A stretch of 64,000 nt of DNA, from positions 1 through 64,000 of the forward strand of contig CAJTER010000015.1 in assembly GCA_910575405.1 (NCBI GenBank). The letters run 5' to 3'. The notes beneath the pieces were generated by a model. That model made no database searches and had not been told where the DNA came from. It saw only the letters and a program-made list of their open reading frames with translations. Position numbers and translations under genes: made by a program. Shown here piece by piece: positions 42,771 to 52,244 of the stretch (within the stretch, counting starts at the first letter, position 1; the number at the start of each line of letters is the position of its first letter). This DNA is from Clostridia bacterium. Its GTDB lineage: Bacteria; Bacillota; Clostridia; Peptostreptococcales; Anaerovoracaceae.

Positions 42771-45146
42771 CTATTTCAACGTTACGACGGTCACGCCATC
42801 GCCACCTTCATCAAAATTTCCTTTTCGGAATTGTTTTACATGCTTGTGATGCCGCAGCATATCCTGAATGCCCCGCTTGAGGATGCCTTCCCCTCTTCCG
42901 TGGATCAGAGTCACCTCTTTCAGACCTGCCATGGTGGCATCATCTAAATATTTATCCACATCCATGGTGGCATCATCCAGATTCTTTCCTCTCACATCCA
43001 TGGTGACAGAAACATGCTGAGCCTTTGCCTTGTACATACTGCCGTAGCTTTTCACCTTTTTCGGCCGATTGGTATCCAGAACTCCCCCTTCAATGAGCAT
43101 GATATCTTCCAATTTGACTTTGGCCTTTAGAATACCGACCTGAACGAGGATTTCTCCCTTGCTGTCCGGCAGGGCTACGATTTCGCCCTTTTGTCTCAGG
43201 CTCAGAACCTTAACCCGATCTCCCAGCTTTAAGTCCTCCGGCGCAACTGGATTGTCGTTTACTTCACGAATGATCTTTTCCCGGTATCGGCCCGCTGCAT
43301 CTTTAATTCGTTTTCGGTTTTCATCGAACTTTTTATTCCGCTGTCCCATGCTTTCCAGCTTATTCAGCTCGCGAAGCTCCTCCTGGACTTCCTCTGAAAC
43401 TTCCTTTGCCTCCTGAATCAGCCGGCGCGCTTCTTCCTTTGCCTGGTTTAAAATCTTGGTTTTCTGCTCTTCCAGCTTTTTCGCCTTTTTGTCCAGCTCT
43501 TCCTTTTGCTTTTTCATAGCAATGTTCAACATGATAGCCTCATCCCGCTCTTCCTCGGCTGCTTTTTTATCCGCCTCCAGAGCGGAAATCACATCTTCAA
43601 ACTGGATATCGCCGCCGTCAAGCAGCCTTCTGGAGCGATCGATAATTTCTTCGGAAAGCCCCAGCTTTCTGGATATCTCAAAAGCATTAGATTTCCCCGG
43701 TATGCCGATGGCCAGCCGGTAGGTAGGACTCAGAGTCTCAACATTGAATTCCATGGAAGCATTTTCTACCCCCTCTGTGGAAATGGCGTATTTTTTCAGC
43801 TCCGTATAATGGGTTGTACCGATGGTCTTAGCCCCTTGCTGATACAGGCTTTCCAGAATGGAAATTGCAAGGGCTGCTCCTTCCGTAGGATCCGTACCTG
43901 CTCCCAGTTCGTCCACCAGAACGAGACACCCATCTCCCGCCTCTTTGACAATATCCACAATATTCGTCATATGGGAGGAAAAGGTAGAAAGGCTCTGTTC
44001 GATGCTCTGTTCATCTCCAATATCCGCGAAAATATCCTTCCATACCGGCACCCTGCTGCCTCCTGCCGCAGGAATGTGAAGCCCTGTCTGTGCCATCATG
44101 GACAACAGGCCTACGGTTTTCAGTGTAACCGTTTTTCCTCCTGTATTAGGACCGGTTATGACCAGCGTATTGTAACTGCCTCCTATGGAAACATTGATGG
44201 GAACCACCTTTTTGGGATCAATGAGGGGATGACGTGCCTCCTTTAAGATAAGCTCTCCATCCGCTGCCACATTAGGCTCTTCCCCATGCTGCTGCACAGA
44301 TAGTTTTCCCTTTGCCATGATAACGTCCAGCTGAATCAGCAGTTTTTGATTATTCAGCAGATCGTGGTAATGCTCCGATACCCGTCCGGTCAGCTCCATA
44401 AGGATACGCTCAATTTCCGCCCTTTCCTGCAGCCCCAGCTGCTTCAATTCATTGTTCAGATTGACGATGACCTGAGGCTCGATGAACAGGGTTGCTCCCG
44501 TTGCGCTCTGGTCATGGACGATTCCCGGAAAGCGGCCCCTGTGCTCCTGCTTGACCGGAATGACGTAGCGCCCGTCCCGCATGGTGACGATGGCATCCTG
44601 CAGCATGGTTTTGTTGTCCGCAGAATTGAGGATCTGGTTCATCCTGGATTTCAGGGCATCGTTTTGTCTCACCATGGCTCTGCGGATGCTCCTCAGCTCC
44701 GGGCTGGCATTGTCCGCCATCTCATCCTCGGAGAGAATGCATCGATCGATTTCGTCCTCCAGTTTTTTATGAACCGCGATAACTTCCCCGATTCCCTGAA
44801 TAATGGGAAGGGGCGGCAGATCGCTTTTCAAAAATACGGTCACGCGCCTTGCCAGGCTCAGGTTATAGTGAATTTGGAGGAGCTGCTTCATAGTAAGGCT
44901 GCCGCCTTTTCTCGCCAAATGGAGACTGTCCTCAATATCATAAAAACCACCGAGAGGCAGAGGCCCTTTATGAACAATCAAAGTCACTGCTTCTGTGGTT
45001 TCCATCAGCATATCCCGAATAACCGGGACATCATGAAAAGGCTTTAGCTCTGAAATGATCTTCTTTGCCATTTCAGAGCCAGCCTGTTCCTTTAGTTTTG
45101 CAATTATCTTGTTGTATTCTAAAACCTGAATAGCTTTTGTCTTCAT
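42771..45146 (-). CDS. mutS2: MutS2 endonuclease/recombination suppressor
   Basis: MutS2 binds branched DNA or collided ribosomes and carries an Smr nuclease domain. The 791-residue protein has the MutS lever and clamp regions, Walker A GPNTGGKTVTLKTVGL (about residue 330), Walker B LVLVDELGAGTDPTEGAAL and the TTHYTELK loop, a long coiled coil (about 515-620), a KOW-like beta region (LKLGDRVKVLSLRQKG) and the C-terminal Smr domain with TMDVRGKNLDDA and LIHGRGEGILKRG. It is complete. It follows zapA by nine bases. Confidence 0.97.
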   Translation of the reverse strand: MKTKAIQVLEYNKIIAKLKEQAGSEMAKKIISELKPFHDVPVIRDMLMETTEAVTLIVHKGPLPLGGFYDIEDSLHLARKGGSLTMKQLLQIHYNLSLARRVTVFLKSDLPPLPIIQGIGEVIAVHKKLEDEIDRCILSEDEMADNASPELRSIRRAMVRQNDALKSRMNQILNSADNKTMLQDAIVTMRDGRYVIPVKQEHRGRFPGIVHDQSATGATLFIEPQVIVNLNNELKQLGLQERAEIERILMELTGRVSEHYHDLLNNQKLLIQLDVIMAKGKLSVQQHGEEPNVAADGELILKEARHPLIDPKKVVPINVSIGGSYNTLVITGPNTGGKTVTLKTVGLLSMMAQTGLHIPAAGGSRVPVWKDIFADIGDEQSIEQSLSTFSSHMTNIVDIVKEAGDGCLVLVDELGAGTDPTEGAALAISILESLYQQGAKTIGTTHYTELKKYAISTEGVENASMEFNVETLSPTYRLAIGIPGKSNAFEISRKLGLSEEIIDRSRRLLDGGDIQFEDVISALEADKKAAEEERDEAIMLNIAMKKQKEELDKKAKKLEEQKTKILNQAKEEARRLIQEAKEVSEEVQEELRELNKLESMGQRNKKFDENRKRIKDAAGRYREKIIREVNDNPVAPEDLKLGDRVKVLSLRQKGEIVALPDSKGEILVQVGILKAKVKLEDIMLIEGGVLDTNRPKKVKSYGSMYKAKAQHVSVTMDVRGKNLDDATMDVDKYLDDATMAGLKEVTLIHGRGEGILKRGIQDMLRHHKHVKQFRKGNFDEGGDGVTVVTLK

Positions 45147-45155
45147 TGATTTCCT

Positions 45156-45713
45156 TTATTCTATATCACGTTTATACGTCTCCAGCTCTTTTTTCAGCTG
45201 GAGATTTTCCATCTGAAGATCGAAAAAACTGTTCTCAAGCTCCTTGCACTTGGCTTCTGCCTTTGCAATTTCTTCCTTCGCGTGCTCCCGGATTTGCTCT
45301 GCTGTGTTTTCTGCAGCCTTTCGCAGCTCCCGGATTTCTTCTGTCTTGTCAGCGACCTCTTTTCTCAGATCTTCGCTGAGCTGCACTACGCCCTGGGTTT
45401 CTTCTTTATACTGAATGTGGTTTTTTTTCGCCTCATCCCATAGCTGAACGTAATGCTGCGCATCCTTTTCAAGCTGCACATTAAGTTTTTTCAATTCTTC
45501 CACTTCTTCTTTACTGTCAAAGCTTTCGTCAGCAATATTGACTGCTGACAGCACTGCCAGATCCGTAACGGAACAGGAATTTGCCACACTGGCAATCTCG
45601 TGCATCTGGTTATCCACATAAGCAGCGACCTTTACAATCTGCTCTCTGTTCTTTTCCCCGGATATGACATATTCCTGTCCATAAATCTTTACACTTACTT
45701 TATTACTGCCCAC
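45156..45713 (-). CDS. zapA: Cell division protein ZapA with long coiled-coil tail
   Basis: ZapA binds FtsZ and promotes bundling of filaments. The N-terminal 65 residues match the ZapA head (KVSVKIYGQEYVISGEKNRE, VAAYVDNQM, SVTDLAVLSAVNIADE). The rest, to residue 185, is a long Glu/Lys-rich coiled coil, roughly double the length of typical ZapA proteins. Extended forms are known in Firmicutes. It sits between pheT and mutS2, a common arrangement, with gaps of 13 and nine bases. Confidence 0.88.
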   Translation of the reverse strand: MGSNKVSVKIYGQEYVISGEKNREQIVKVAAYVDNQMHEIASVANSCSVTDLAVLSAVNIADESFDSKEEVEELKKLNVQLEKDAQHYVQLWDEAKKNHIQYKEETQGVVQLSEDLRKEVADKTEEIRELRKAAENTAEQIREHAKEEIAKAEAKCKELENSFFDLQMENLQLKKELETYKRDIE

Positions 45714-45726
45714 AGCAAACCTCCCC

Positions 45727-48159
45727 TTACATTTCTCTCAGCACTGCATTAAGCTTTTCCTTTAATGCATCAAGCACTTTATTATGAACTTTTGCTACTT
45801 CTTCATCTGTCAGGGTCTTATTTTTATCTCTGTACGTCAGAGCAAAAGCTGCACTCTTTTTGCCTTGCGTCACCTGCTTGCCGCGGTACACATCAAACAG
45901 CTGTACCTGTTCTAAAATAGCTCCGGCTTCTTCCTTTATAATGGCCTCTATCTGCCCCACCTGAACCTCTTCGTCTACCAGCAGGGCGATGTCCCTTGAG
46001 GTAGCCGGATATTTTGGCAGAGGTTCGTAAGCCTTTTCAATATTCGCGTGACGGACGATGGAATCAAAGAACATTTCGCAGCAGTATGCCCGCATTCCGA
46101 TCCCATATTTATCTGCTACATCCGGATAAATTTCACCCATAATACCCAGCTCTTCATCACCTACGGATATTCTTGCGCAGCGGCCTGGGTGATATACACC
46201 GTATTCGCTTTCCGAAGTAAAGGATACATCCTTAACGCCTAAATGTTCGAAAAGCTCCTCTATGATTCCCTTTAGCAGGAAAAAGTCCGCATCCTTTCCA
46301 TAAAGCCCGATTGCAAGCCCCATCTGCTCATCCGGCAGATCTTCAGGGCGGATGAAATTAGTCGAGAAGGTGCTGCCGATTTCAAAGGCCATGACCTTTT
46401 CAATGTTCCTGGAATAATTTCTTCCCAGAACCTCCAGCATGTTCGGCGTCAGAATGGTCCGCATAACGGAGTTTTCTTCTCCCAGAGGATTGAGGATCTT
46501 GACAAAATCCCGCTCCCAAGAGTCCTCAGCAATGCGAATATCATCTACCCCCTTAGGGCTGACAAACGAATAGGTCTGGACTTCGTTAAGACCCATGGCG
46601 CACAGAGTATCTCTTGCAAGATCCACAAGTCCGCGTTCTCTGGATTTTCCGGACTCTAAGTTGCCTTTAGGAAGGGTGACCGGAAGCTTATCATAGCCGT
46701 ACATTCTTGCCACTTCTTCGATAAAGTCCACTTCCTCCAGCATATCCTGTCTTACGGTAGGCGGCGTAACCTTCAGTACCGACCCAGTTCCTTCCACCTT
46801 CATTTCCAGCTTTTCAAAGATATCGATCATCTGGCTGGCAGGAAGCTGGGTTCCCAGAACCTGATTGATTCGCTCTACTCTTACCTCTACAGAAGGCGCC
46901 TTTATTTCCTGAGGATAAACATCCACTGTGCCGGAAGCCACTTTTCCGCAGCCCAGAATTTCAATGAGTCTGCATACCCGATCGGCTGCTGCCTGACAGA
47001 GGTTCGGATCAATTCCCTTCTCAAAGCGGGAAGAAGCTTCTGTCCGAAGTCCCAAGTTTTTGGAAGTGGCCCGAACGCTGTCTCCATTGAAGTTAGCAGA
47101 CTCGACGAGAATCGTAGTCGTATCCTCCTCAATTTCCGAGTTTAATCCGCCCATCACACCGGCAATGGCGACACCGCGTTTTCCGTCTTTAATCAGAAGC
47201 ATATCTTTGGACAGCTGGCGCTCTGTGCCATCAAGGGTTGTAAATGTTTCCCCTTCCTCTGCACATTCCACAAGGATCCGATTATCCGCAATTTGGCGAA
47301 TATCAAAAGCATGGATAGGCTGCCCGAATTCCAGCATTACAAAATTCGTAATATCGACAATATTGTTGATGGGACGCATCCCAGCGTACATCAGTCTTTT
47401 CTGAAGCCACCAGGGGGACTGTCCGATTTTTACATCTGTTACGATCCTTGCCGCATAGCGTCTACAGAGCTCCGGCTCTTTGATCTCCACCTGAATGAAA
47501 TCCTCTGCCTTCTGTTCGCTCTCGGAAACGCAGGCCGTATCCGGGTAGCGCAGTGTTTCGCCAAAGGTAGCGGCAGCTTCCCGCGCCATTCCAGTCATGG
47601 AGAGACAGTCCGGTCTGTTTGGTGTAATTTCAAAATCCACTACTGCCTGCTTCAGTCCCAGTGCCTGTGCAAAATCCTCTCCCAGAGGGTATTCTTCTTC
47701 TAAAATCCAGATTCCTTCTCTATGGGCTACTGGAACCACTTTATCATCAAAGCCAAGCTCACCTGCGGAGCACAGCATGCCGAAGGATTCCACACCCCTC
47801 AGTTTGTTCTTTGTAATCTTCGTGCCGCCTTCTTCCTTTTCCTTGCCGTGAAGCGGTCCGGGGATGCGGCTCTTGTGCAGTGCTACAGGTACGTAAGCGC
47901 CTTCAAAGACATTGGGCGCTCCGGTTACAATCTGCACCGGCTCTTCCTTTCCAACATTGATCATGCATACCACCAGCTTGTTGGCATCCGGATGCTTTTC
48001 TATTTTTTCGATTTTTCCCACTACTACGTTTTCCATTTCCTCACAAAAATGTTCGCAGGTTTCCAGGTTAGAGCCGGACATGATCATCCGGTCGCAGAAT
48101 TCTTTTATATCTACATTTACATCTGTATAATCTTTCAGCCACTCAATTGGAACTAACAT
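45727..48159 (-). CDS. pheT: Phenylalanyl-tRNA synthetase beta subunit
   Basis: PheT is the beta chain of the (alpha-beta)2 PheRS. The 810-residue protein has the N-terminal tRNA-binding OB fold (VVGKIEKIEKHPDANKLVV), the B3/B4 editing domain (DFEITPNRPDCLSMTGMARE; GIWILEEEYPLG), the B5 domain (VERINQVLGTQLPASQM), the catalytic-like core (NPLGEENSVMRTILTPNML) and the C-terminal FDX-ACB anticodon domain (LPKYPATSRDIALLVDE ... FALTYRDKNKTLTDEEV). Length and order are standard. It follows pheS by 13 bases. Confidence 0.98.
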   Translation of the reverse strand: MLVPIEWLKDYTDVNVDIKEFCDRMIMSGSNLETCEHFCEEMENVVVGKIEKIEKHPDANKLVVCMINVGKEEPVQIVTGAPNVFEGAYVPVALHKSRIPGPLHGKEKEEGGTKITKNKLRGVESFGMLCSAGELGFDDKVVPVAHREGIWILEEEYPLGEDFAQALGLKQAVVDFEITPNRPDCLSMTGMAREAAATFGETLRYPDTACVSESEQKAEDFIQVEIKEPELCRRYAARIVTDVKIGQSPWWLQKRLMYAGMRPINNIVDITNFVMLEFGQPIHAFDIRQIADNRILVECAEEGETFTTLDGTERQLSKDMLLIKDGKRGVAIAGVMGGLNSEIEEDTTTILVESANFNGDSVRATSKNLGLRTEASSRFEKGIDPNLCQAAADRVCRLIEILGCGKVASGTVDVYPQEIKAPSVEVRVERINQVLGTQLPASQMIDIFEKLEMKVEGTGSVLKVTPPTVRQDMLEEVDFIEEVARMYGYDKLPVTLPKGNLESGKSRERGLVDLARDTLCAMGLNEVQTYSFVSPKGVDDIRIAEDSWERDFVKILNPLGEENSVMRTILTPNMLEVLGRNYSRNIEKVMAFEIGSTFSTNFIRPEDLPDEQMGLAIGLYGKDADFFLLKGIIEELFEHLGVKDVSFTSESEYGVYHPGRCARISVGDEELGIMGEIYPDVADKYGIGMRAYCCEMFFDSIVRHANIEKAYEPLPKYPATSRDIALLVDEEVQVGQIEAIIKEEAGAILEQVQLFDVYRGKQVTQGKKSAAFALTYRDKNKTLTDEEVAKVHNKVLDALKEKLNAVLREM

Positions 48160-48172
48160 CTACGGTACCTCC

Positions 48173-49195
48173 CTATTTGAACTGGTTGATGAAACGCATG
48201 TCATTTTCATAGAAAAGACGAATGTCATCAACACCATACTTTAACATTGCAATTCTCTCAACACCCATTCCAAAGGCAAATCCGGTGTATTTTTCCGTAT
48301 CAATACCACCTACTGCCAGTACCTTCGGGTGTACCATTCCGCAGCCTAAAATCTCAATCCAGCCGCTGCCCTTGCAGATCCTGCAGCCTTTGCCGCCGCA
48401 CTTAAAACAGGATACATCCATTTCTGCACTTGGTTCTGTAAACGGGAAGTGATGCGGTCTGAATTTCGTTTTTGTCGAGGAACCAAAAAGCTGCTTTGCC
48501 ATGCTGTCCAGTGTTCCCTTAAGGTCTGCCATGGTAATTCCTTCATCCACAATGAGGCCTTCCACCTGATGGAACATGGGGGAATGTGTAGCATCCGGCG
48601 TATCACATCTGAAGCATCTGCCCGGAGCAATAACTTTGATAGGCGGCTCCTGATTCAGCAATGTCCGTATCTGCACGGAGGATGTATGCGGCCGAAGCAC
48701 CGTATCTTTTGTAATATAGAAGGTATCCGTCAAATCCCTGGACGGATGGTTTGGAGGGGAGTTTAAGGCATCAAATGCATTGAATACGCTTTCCACCTGA
48801 GGTCCTTCCGCAATGGAGTATCCCATGGACATAAAAATCTGTGAAATTTCTTCGATAGTAATGGTAATCGGATGCTTTACGCCTAAGCTCATAGCTCTTC
48901 CCGGCTCCGTTACATCGATCTTTTCCAGCTTGAACTGTGCTTCTTTTGCCGCAGCCTTTACCTGCGCCATCTTTTCCTCCAGCAGCGCTTCAATTTCATT
49001 TCTTACTTTGTTAGCTGCCTGTCCCAGTTCCTTTTTCTCCTCAGGAGCAAGTTTTCCCATACCTCTCAGTATCTGGGTAAGCTGTCCTTTTTTACCCAGT
49101 ACTTTGATTCTGACATCATCTGTCTCCGCCAGATTTTTGGCTTTTTCTAACTGTTCTTTTGCTTCCTGCAAAATTTGATTCAATTGAGTTTGCAT
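48173..49195 (-). CDS. pheS: Phenylalanyl-tRNA synthetase alpha subunit
   Basis: PheS is the catalytic chain that charges tRNA-Phe. The 340-residue protein has an N-terminal coiled coil (about 1-90) and the class II core: PNHPSRDLTDTFYI, LRPHTSSVQIRTL, the motif 2 region RCFRCDTPDATHSPMFHQVE, and motif 3 FAFGMGVERIAMLKYG. The zinc-like Cys set CFKCGGKGCRICKGSGW, seen in many Firmicute PheS proteins, is present. It lies 26 bases after trmH. No T-box or leader peptide attenuator is visible in that gap. Confidence 0.98.
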   Translation of the reverse strand: MQTQLNQILQEAKEQLEKAKNLAETDDVRIKVLGKKGQLTQILRGMGKLAPEEKKELGQAANKVRNEIEALLEEKMAQVKAAAKEAQFKLEKIDVTEPGRAMSLGVKHPITITIEEISQIFMSMGYSIAEGPQVESVFNAFDALNSPPNHPSRDLTDTFYITKDTVLRPHTSSVQIRTLLNQEPPIKVIAPGRCFRCDTPDATHSPMFHQVEGLIVDEGITMADLKGTLDSMAKQLFGSSTKTKFRPHHFPFTEPSAEMDVSCFKCGGKGCRICKGSGWIEILGCGMVHPKVLAVGGIDTEKYTGFAFGMGVERIAMLKYGVDDIRLFYENDMRFINQFK

Positions 49196-49221
49196 ATATT
49201 TTTACCTCTCCAAATTATAGT

Positions 49222-49992
49222 CTATTTTCGTAAAGACTCATACATCAATATGCCGGCTGCTACAGAAGCGTTGAGGGAGTCAATGCTTCCTGTCATAGGT
49301 ATCTTGATAATACTGTGGGCCAGCTGCATGAGCTCTGGTGAAATTCCGTTTCCTTCATTTCCGATAATCAGCCCAATATCCCGTCTCATATCCATATCCC
49401 AATAGTAAAGCTCTGTGTCAAATCCGGTTGCCAGAATTCTCTTCCCTGCAGCCTCCAAAAGGGAAATCGCCTGCTGTGGTGAGTCGGCCGCAAAAACCGG
49501 CATCCGAAAAAGCGAGCCTGCCGCTGCCCGGACAATTTTCGGAGCATAAAGATCTGCAGTTCCTTTAATGGTCATAACTCCACTGTAGCCTGCAGCATCT
49601 GCAGTTCGGATAATCGTACCAATATTCCCTGGATCCTGCAGTCTATCAAGCAAAATCACATTGCCGGATTTTTTCTTTATGGCTTCACGAAATTGCTTCT
49701 CGTCCAGCTGGCGTTTTTCCAAAACAGCAAGAATGCCCTGGCTGGCAGCAGTCTGGGCTATCTTTTGAAATAGTTTTCGCTCCATAAATACAGCTGTACA
49801 GGGAAAATCGTAAACAGGACGATAGCCTTCTTCCATAATCACATAAACAAGCTTTTGACGGGTTTTTAATGCATCATGGATCACGCGTTCGCCCTCTGCT
49901 AAATACTGCCCGCAGGCATCCCTGTATTTCCTGGCTGTCAGCTTGCTGCACAGCTTGTATATTTGATTTTCTTTTGAGGCAATGATACTCAT
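49222..49992 (-). CDS. TrmH/SpoU family RNA 2'-O-methyltransferase
   Basis: The 256-residue protein is a SPOUT-class enzyme that methylates ribose 2'-OH in rRNA or tRNA; the target is not identifiable from sequence. An N-terminal substrate-binding domain (LTARKYRDACGQYLAEGERV) precedes the knotted catalytic domain with motif 1 LDRLQDPGNIGTIIRTADA, motif 2 GLIIGNEGNGIS and motif 3 IKIPMTGSIDSLNASVAAGI. Such genes often precede pheS in Clostridia. A terminator separates it from ftsZ upstream, so it may begin its own operon. Confidence 0.92.
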   Translation of the reverse strand: MSIIASKENQIYKLCSKLTARKYRDACGQYLAEGERVIHDALKTRQKLVYVIMEEGYRPVYDFPCTAVFMERKLFQKIAQTAASQGILAVLEKRQLDEKQFREAIKKKSGNVILLDRLQDPGNIGTIIRTADAAGYSGVMTIKGTADLYAPKIVRAAAGSLFRMPVFAADSPQQAISLLEAAGKRILATGFDTELYYWDMDMRRDIGLIIGNEGNGISPELMQLAHSIIKIPMTGSIDSLNASVAAGILMYESLRK

Positions 49993-50050
49993 ACTTCTTC
50001 TATCTGCATTAAAGCCGCGCCGGCTCTGCGGTTTTCCTTTACTTTACTAA

Positions 50051-50078
50051 GAAAAGCCGGTCAAATACCGGCTCTTCT
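50051..50078 (-). terminator. Terminator of the dcw/ftsZ operon
   Basis: On the minus strand AGAGCCGGT and ACCGGCTTTT form a stem with a five-base loop, followed by CTT, about 55 bases after the ftsZ stop. The remainder of the 140-base gap has no clear promoter for trmH. Confidence 0.7.
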
Positions 50079-50132
50079 CTCTTACGATATCGACAGGCGC
50101 ACAAAAGCTTTGCCTGATTAATCGCTTTGTTT

Positions 50133-51254
50133 CTACTTTGAAGCTAAGAAAGGCGGAATTTTGAAGTCATCCTTTATCAAACTGCTGGTGCTTTCGCTCT
50201 CGTCCTTGCTGCTGAGGATGGAAGACGCCTTATCGCTTTCTTTGTTCTGCTCATCAGCAGTGTCCGGAATAACAGAGCTACTCAGTATATCCGTGCTGGG
50301 TCTGCTCTCAAAGCCTGTAGCAATAACCGTAATGTGCAGCTCATCCTGAATTTCTTCTTTGATAGCAGCACCGAATATGATGATAGCGTTGCTGTCCGCT
50401 GCCTTCTGGATTTCGCTTGCAGCTTCGTTTGCTTCCAGCATTCCCAGATCATATCCGCCTGTAACGTTAATGAGGACTGCCTTAGCACCGTCAATGCTGG
50501 TTTCAAGCAACGGACTTTCAATGGCATCTTTAACAGCCTGTGCAACTCGATCTTCACCGCTGGCTTTGCCGACACCCATGTGTGCGATCCCTCTGTCCTT
50601 CATAACGGTCGTTACATCCGCAAAGTCCAGATTGATCAGTGAATCATCTATAATCAGCTCCGATATACCCTGTATACCCTGCTTCAACACTTCGTCTGCC
50701 ATATCGAAGGCCTGTAAAAGGGAGGTTGTCTTTTCTACCGTTTCAAGCAGCTTGTCATTTGGTACAATAACCAGTGAGTCCACATACTTCTTCAGAAATT
50801 TAACACCCAGCTCCGCATGCTCGCTCCTCTTTTTACCTTCAAAAGTAAATGGTCTCGTTACAACGCCGACCGTCAGGATTCCCATATCCTTTGCTACCTT
50901 TGCTACGATAGGTGCTGCTCCGGTTCCGGTTCCTCCGCCCATGCCGGCTGTTATGAATACCAGATCAGCTCCTGTTATGAATTTGGACAGATCTTCCAGA
51001 TTTTCTTCTGCAGATTTCTGGCCGATTTCAGGATTTCCTCCTGCTCCCAGCCCTTTTGTCAGTTTCTCTCCGATCTGCAGCTTTGTTTCCGCTTTACAGC
51101 GCGCTAAAGCCTGCTTGTCCGTATTTATTGCTATGTAAGCCACGCCCTGCAGCCCGGCATCTATCATTCGATTAACTGCGTTACATCCGCCGCCGCCTAC
51201 CCCAACGACTTTTATTTTCGCCGGAGTTGACTCGTTCATCTCAAATTGTAACAT
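50133..51254 (-). CDS. ftsZ: Cell division GTPase FtsZ
   Basis: FtsZ is the tubulin-like GTPase that forms the division ring. The 373-residue protein has the nucleotide-binding loop [14 protein letters not shown], the tubulin signature [15 protein letters not shown] (about 105-119), the synergy loop segment [21 protein letters not shown] and a short C-terminal peptide [12 protein letters not shown] that binds partner proteins. The start is the ATG at 51254 after GGGGAGGT; the frame is open further upstream through the promoter. The variable linker is about 45 residues. No ftsA precedes it. Confidence 0.98.
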   Translation of the reverse strand: MLQFEMNESTPAKIKVVGVGGGGCNAVNRMIDAGLQGVAYIAINTDKQALARCKAETKLQIGEKLTKGLGAGGNPEIGQKSAEENLEDLSKFITGADLVFITAGMGGGTGTGAAPIVAKVAKDMGILTVGVVTRPFTFEGKKRSEHAELGVKFLKKYVDSLVIVPNDKLLETVEKTTSLLQAFDMADEVLKQGIQGISELIIDDSLINLDFADVTTVMKDRGIAHMGVGKASGEDRVAQAVKDAIESPLLETSIDGAKAVLINVTGGYDLGMLEANEAASEIQKAADSNAIIIFGAAIKEEIQDELHITVIATGFESRPSTDILSSSVIPDTADEQNKESDKASSILSSKDESESTSSLIKDDFKIPPFLASK

Positions 51255-51297
51255 CAGAATATTACCTCCCCTATATTTTTTATACAACTTACAGTCC

Positions 51298-51303
51298 ATT
51301 ATA
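51298..51303 (-). promoter_or_regulatory. Candidate extended -10 promoter of ftsZ
   Basis: TGCTATAAT on the minus strand, about 45 bases upstream of the ftsZ start codon, with a start expected near 51291. It allows ftsZ expression apart from the rest of the cluster. No good -35 box. Confidence 0.5.
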
Positions 51304-51374
51304 GCATAAAGAAACTCCCTATGCACCTGTTTTTCCAATTAAAATACCACTTTTTTGATCCGAAAAAACTACAT

Positions 51375-52244
51375 TTATTTTATTTTTTTGCTAAAAGAAT
51401 AATATTGATCATCTCCCACATTGACGATCCCTTTTTTTATTTTCTTTTTGTATAGATCATAAAGCACTGCTTTCAGATTTCCTTCTTCCATTCCTATCAG
51501 AAGATTTTTCGCTTCTCCCTTGCAGAACAGCTTGTCCGTCACATAGAGCCTTACAATCAGACGGGAAACGTCTATGGTTTTGAAATACAGATCGGATTCT
51601 TCCATTGCTGCCAGAAGCTCCATGGCTTTTTTGAAGCTATATGCTTCCTTTACAACTATCTGCTTGTTTTCCGCAGCTTTTGTCACAGTCATGCCAATCA
51701 GTATGGGAAGCTTTGGCCTTTGATCCGTTGTCCGCAGCACGATGCCTTCTGAATCAACGATGATATAGTGCTCGTCCTCTGCGAATGCTGCTTTTTCCTT
51801 TCGCTCATCCAAGTAGATTTCCACAGTTCTCGGAAGCTTCCGTTTTATCTCTGCCCCCTTGATATAAGGGTTTTCCATAAGCTTTTCTTCGCAGTCACCA
51901 GCCTTGAATTCAAAGAGGTTGATTCCTCTTTTCAGCCCGATCATATCTTCCACCTGCTCCGCAGTAAAGCGTCCTTCCTCAGAAACCAGGATCCGGTCAA
52001 TATCAAACACACTGGAATGCAGAAAGTAATGAGCGGCCATACACACGATCAAAAGAATGAAAAATTTTAAGAGATATCGTTTTTTCTTTCTCTTTTTTTT
52101 CTTTCTGGGAGGCCTTTTCCCCGATATACCAGAGGAGGGGCGTTCTGCCGCCCCTTCTGCCGTATCGTCTGTATATCCGCTGTAGGCCTCCTGCCTGCTT
52201 TGACCAGGTTTCTTTGTATATTTCTTTTTTTTATATTTTTTCAT
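51375..52244 (-). CDS. ftsQ: Cell division protein FtsQ/DivIB
   Basis: FtsQ/DivIB is a bitopic protein that links divisome subcomplexes. The 289-residue protein has a very basic cytoplasmic N-terminus (to about 58, with KKKKRKKKRY), one membrane helix (about 59-78, LLKFFILLIVCMAAHYFL), a POTRA domain (VFDIDRILVSEEGRFTAEQV ... NPYIKGAEIKRKLPRTVEI) and the FtsQ beta domain (FAEDEHYIIVDSEGIVL). It overlaps murA by four bases (ATGA). Confidence 0.92.
   Translation of the reverse strand: MKKYKKKKYTKKPGQSRQEAYSGYTDDTAEGAAERPSSGISGKRPPRKKKKRKKKRYLLKFFILLIVCMAAHYFLHSSVFDIDRILVSEEGRFTAEQVEDMIGLKRGINLFEFKAGDCEEKLMENPYIKGAEIKRKLPRTVEIYLDERKEKAAFAEDEHYIIVDSEGIVLRTTDQRPKLPILIGMTVTKAAENKQIVVKEAYSFKKAMELLAAMEESDLYFKTIDVSRLIVRLYVTDKLFCKGEAKNLLIGMEEGNLKAVLYDLYKKKIKKGIVNVGDDQYYSFSKKIK

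Noticed and set aside
43506-44246. 246-residue open frame antisense to mutS2
   Set aside because: Shadow of a conserved gene in the opposite strand with no motifs of its own.
49196-49221. Possible T-box or leader attenuator before pheS
   Set aside because: The gap to trmH is only 26 bases, too short for such an element, and no T-box sequence is present.
50359-51138. 259-residue open frame antisense to ftsZ
   Set aside because: Low-complexity Ser/Ala-rich shadow of ftsZ.
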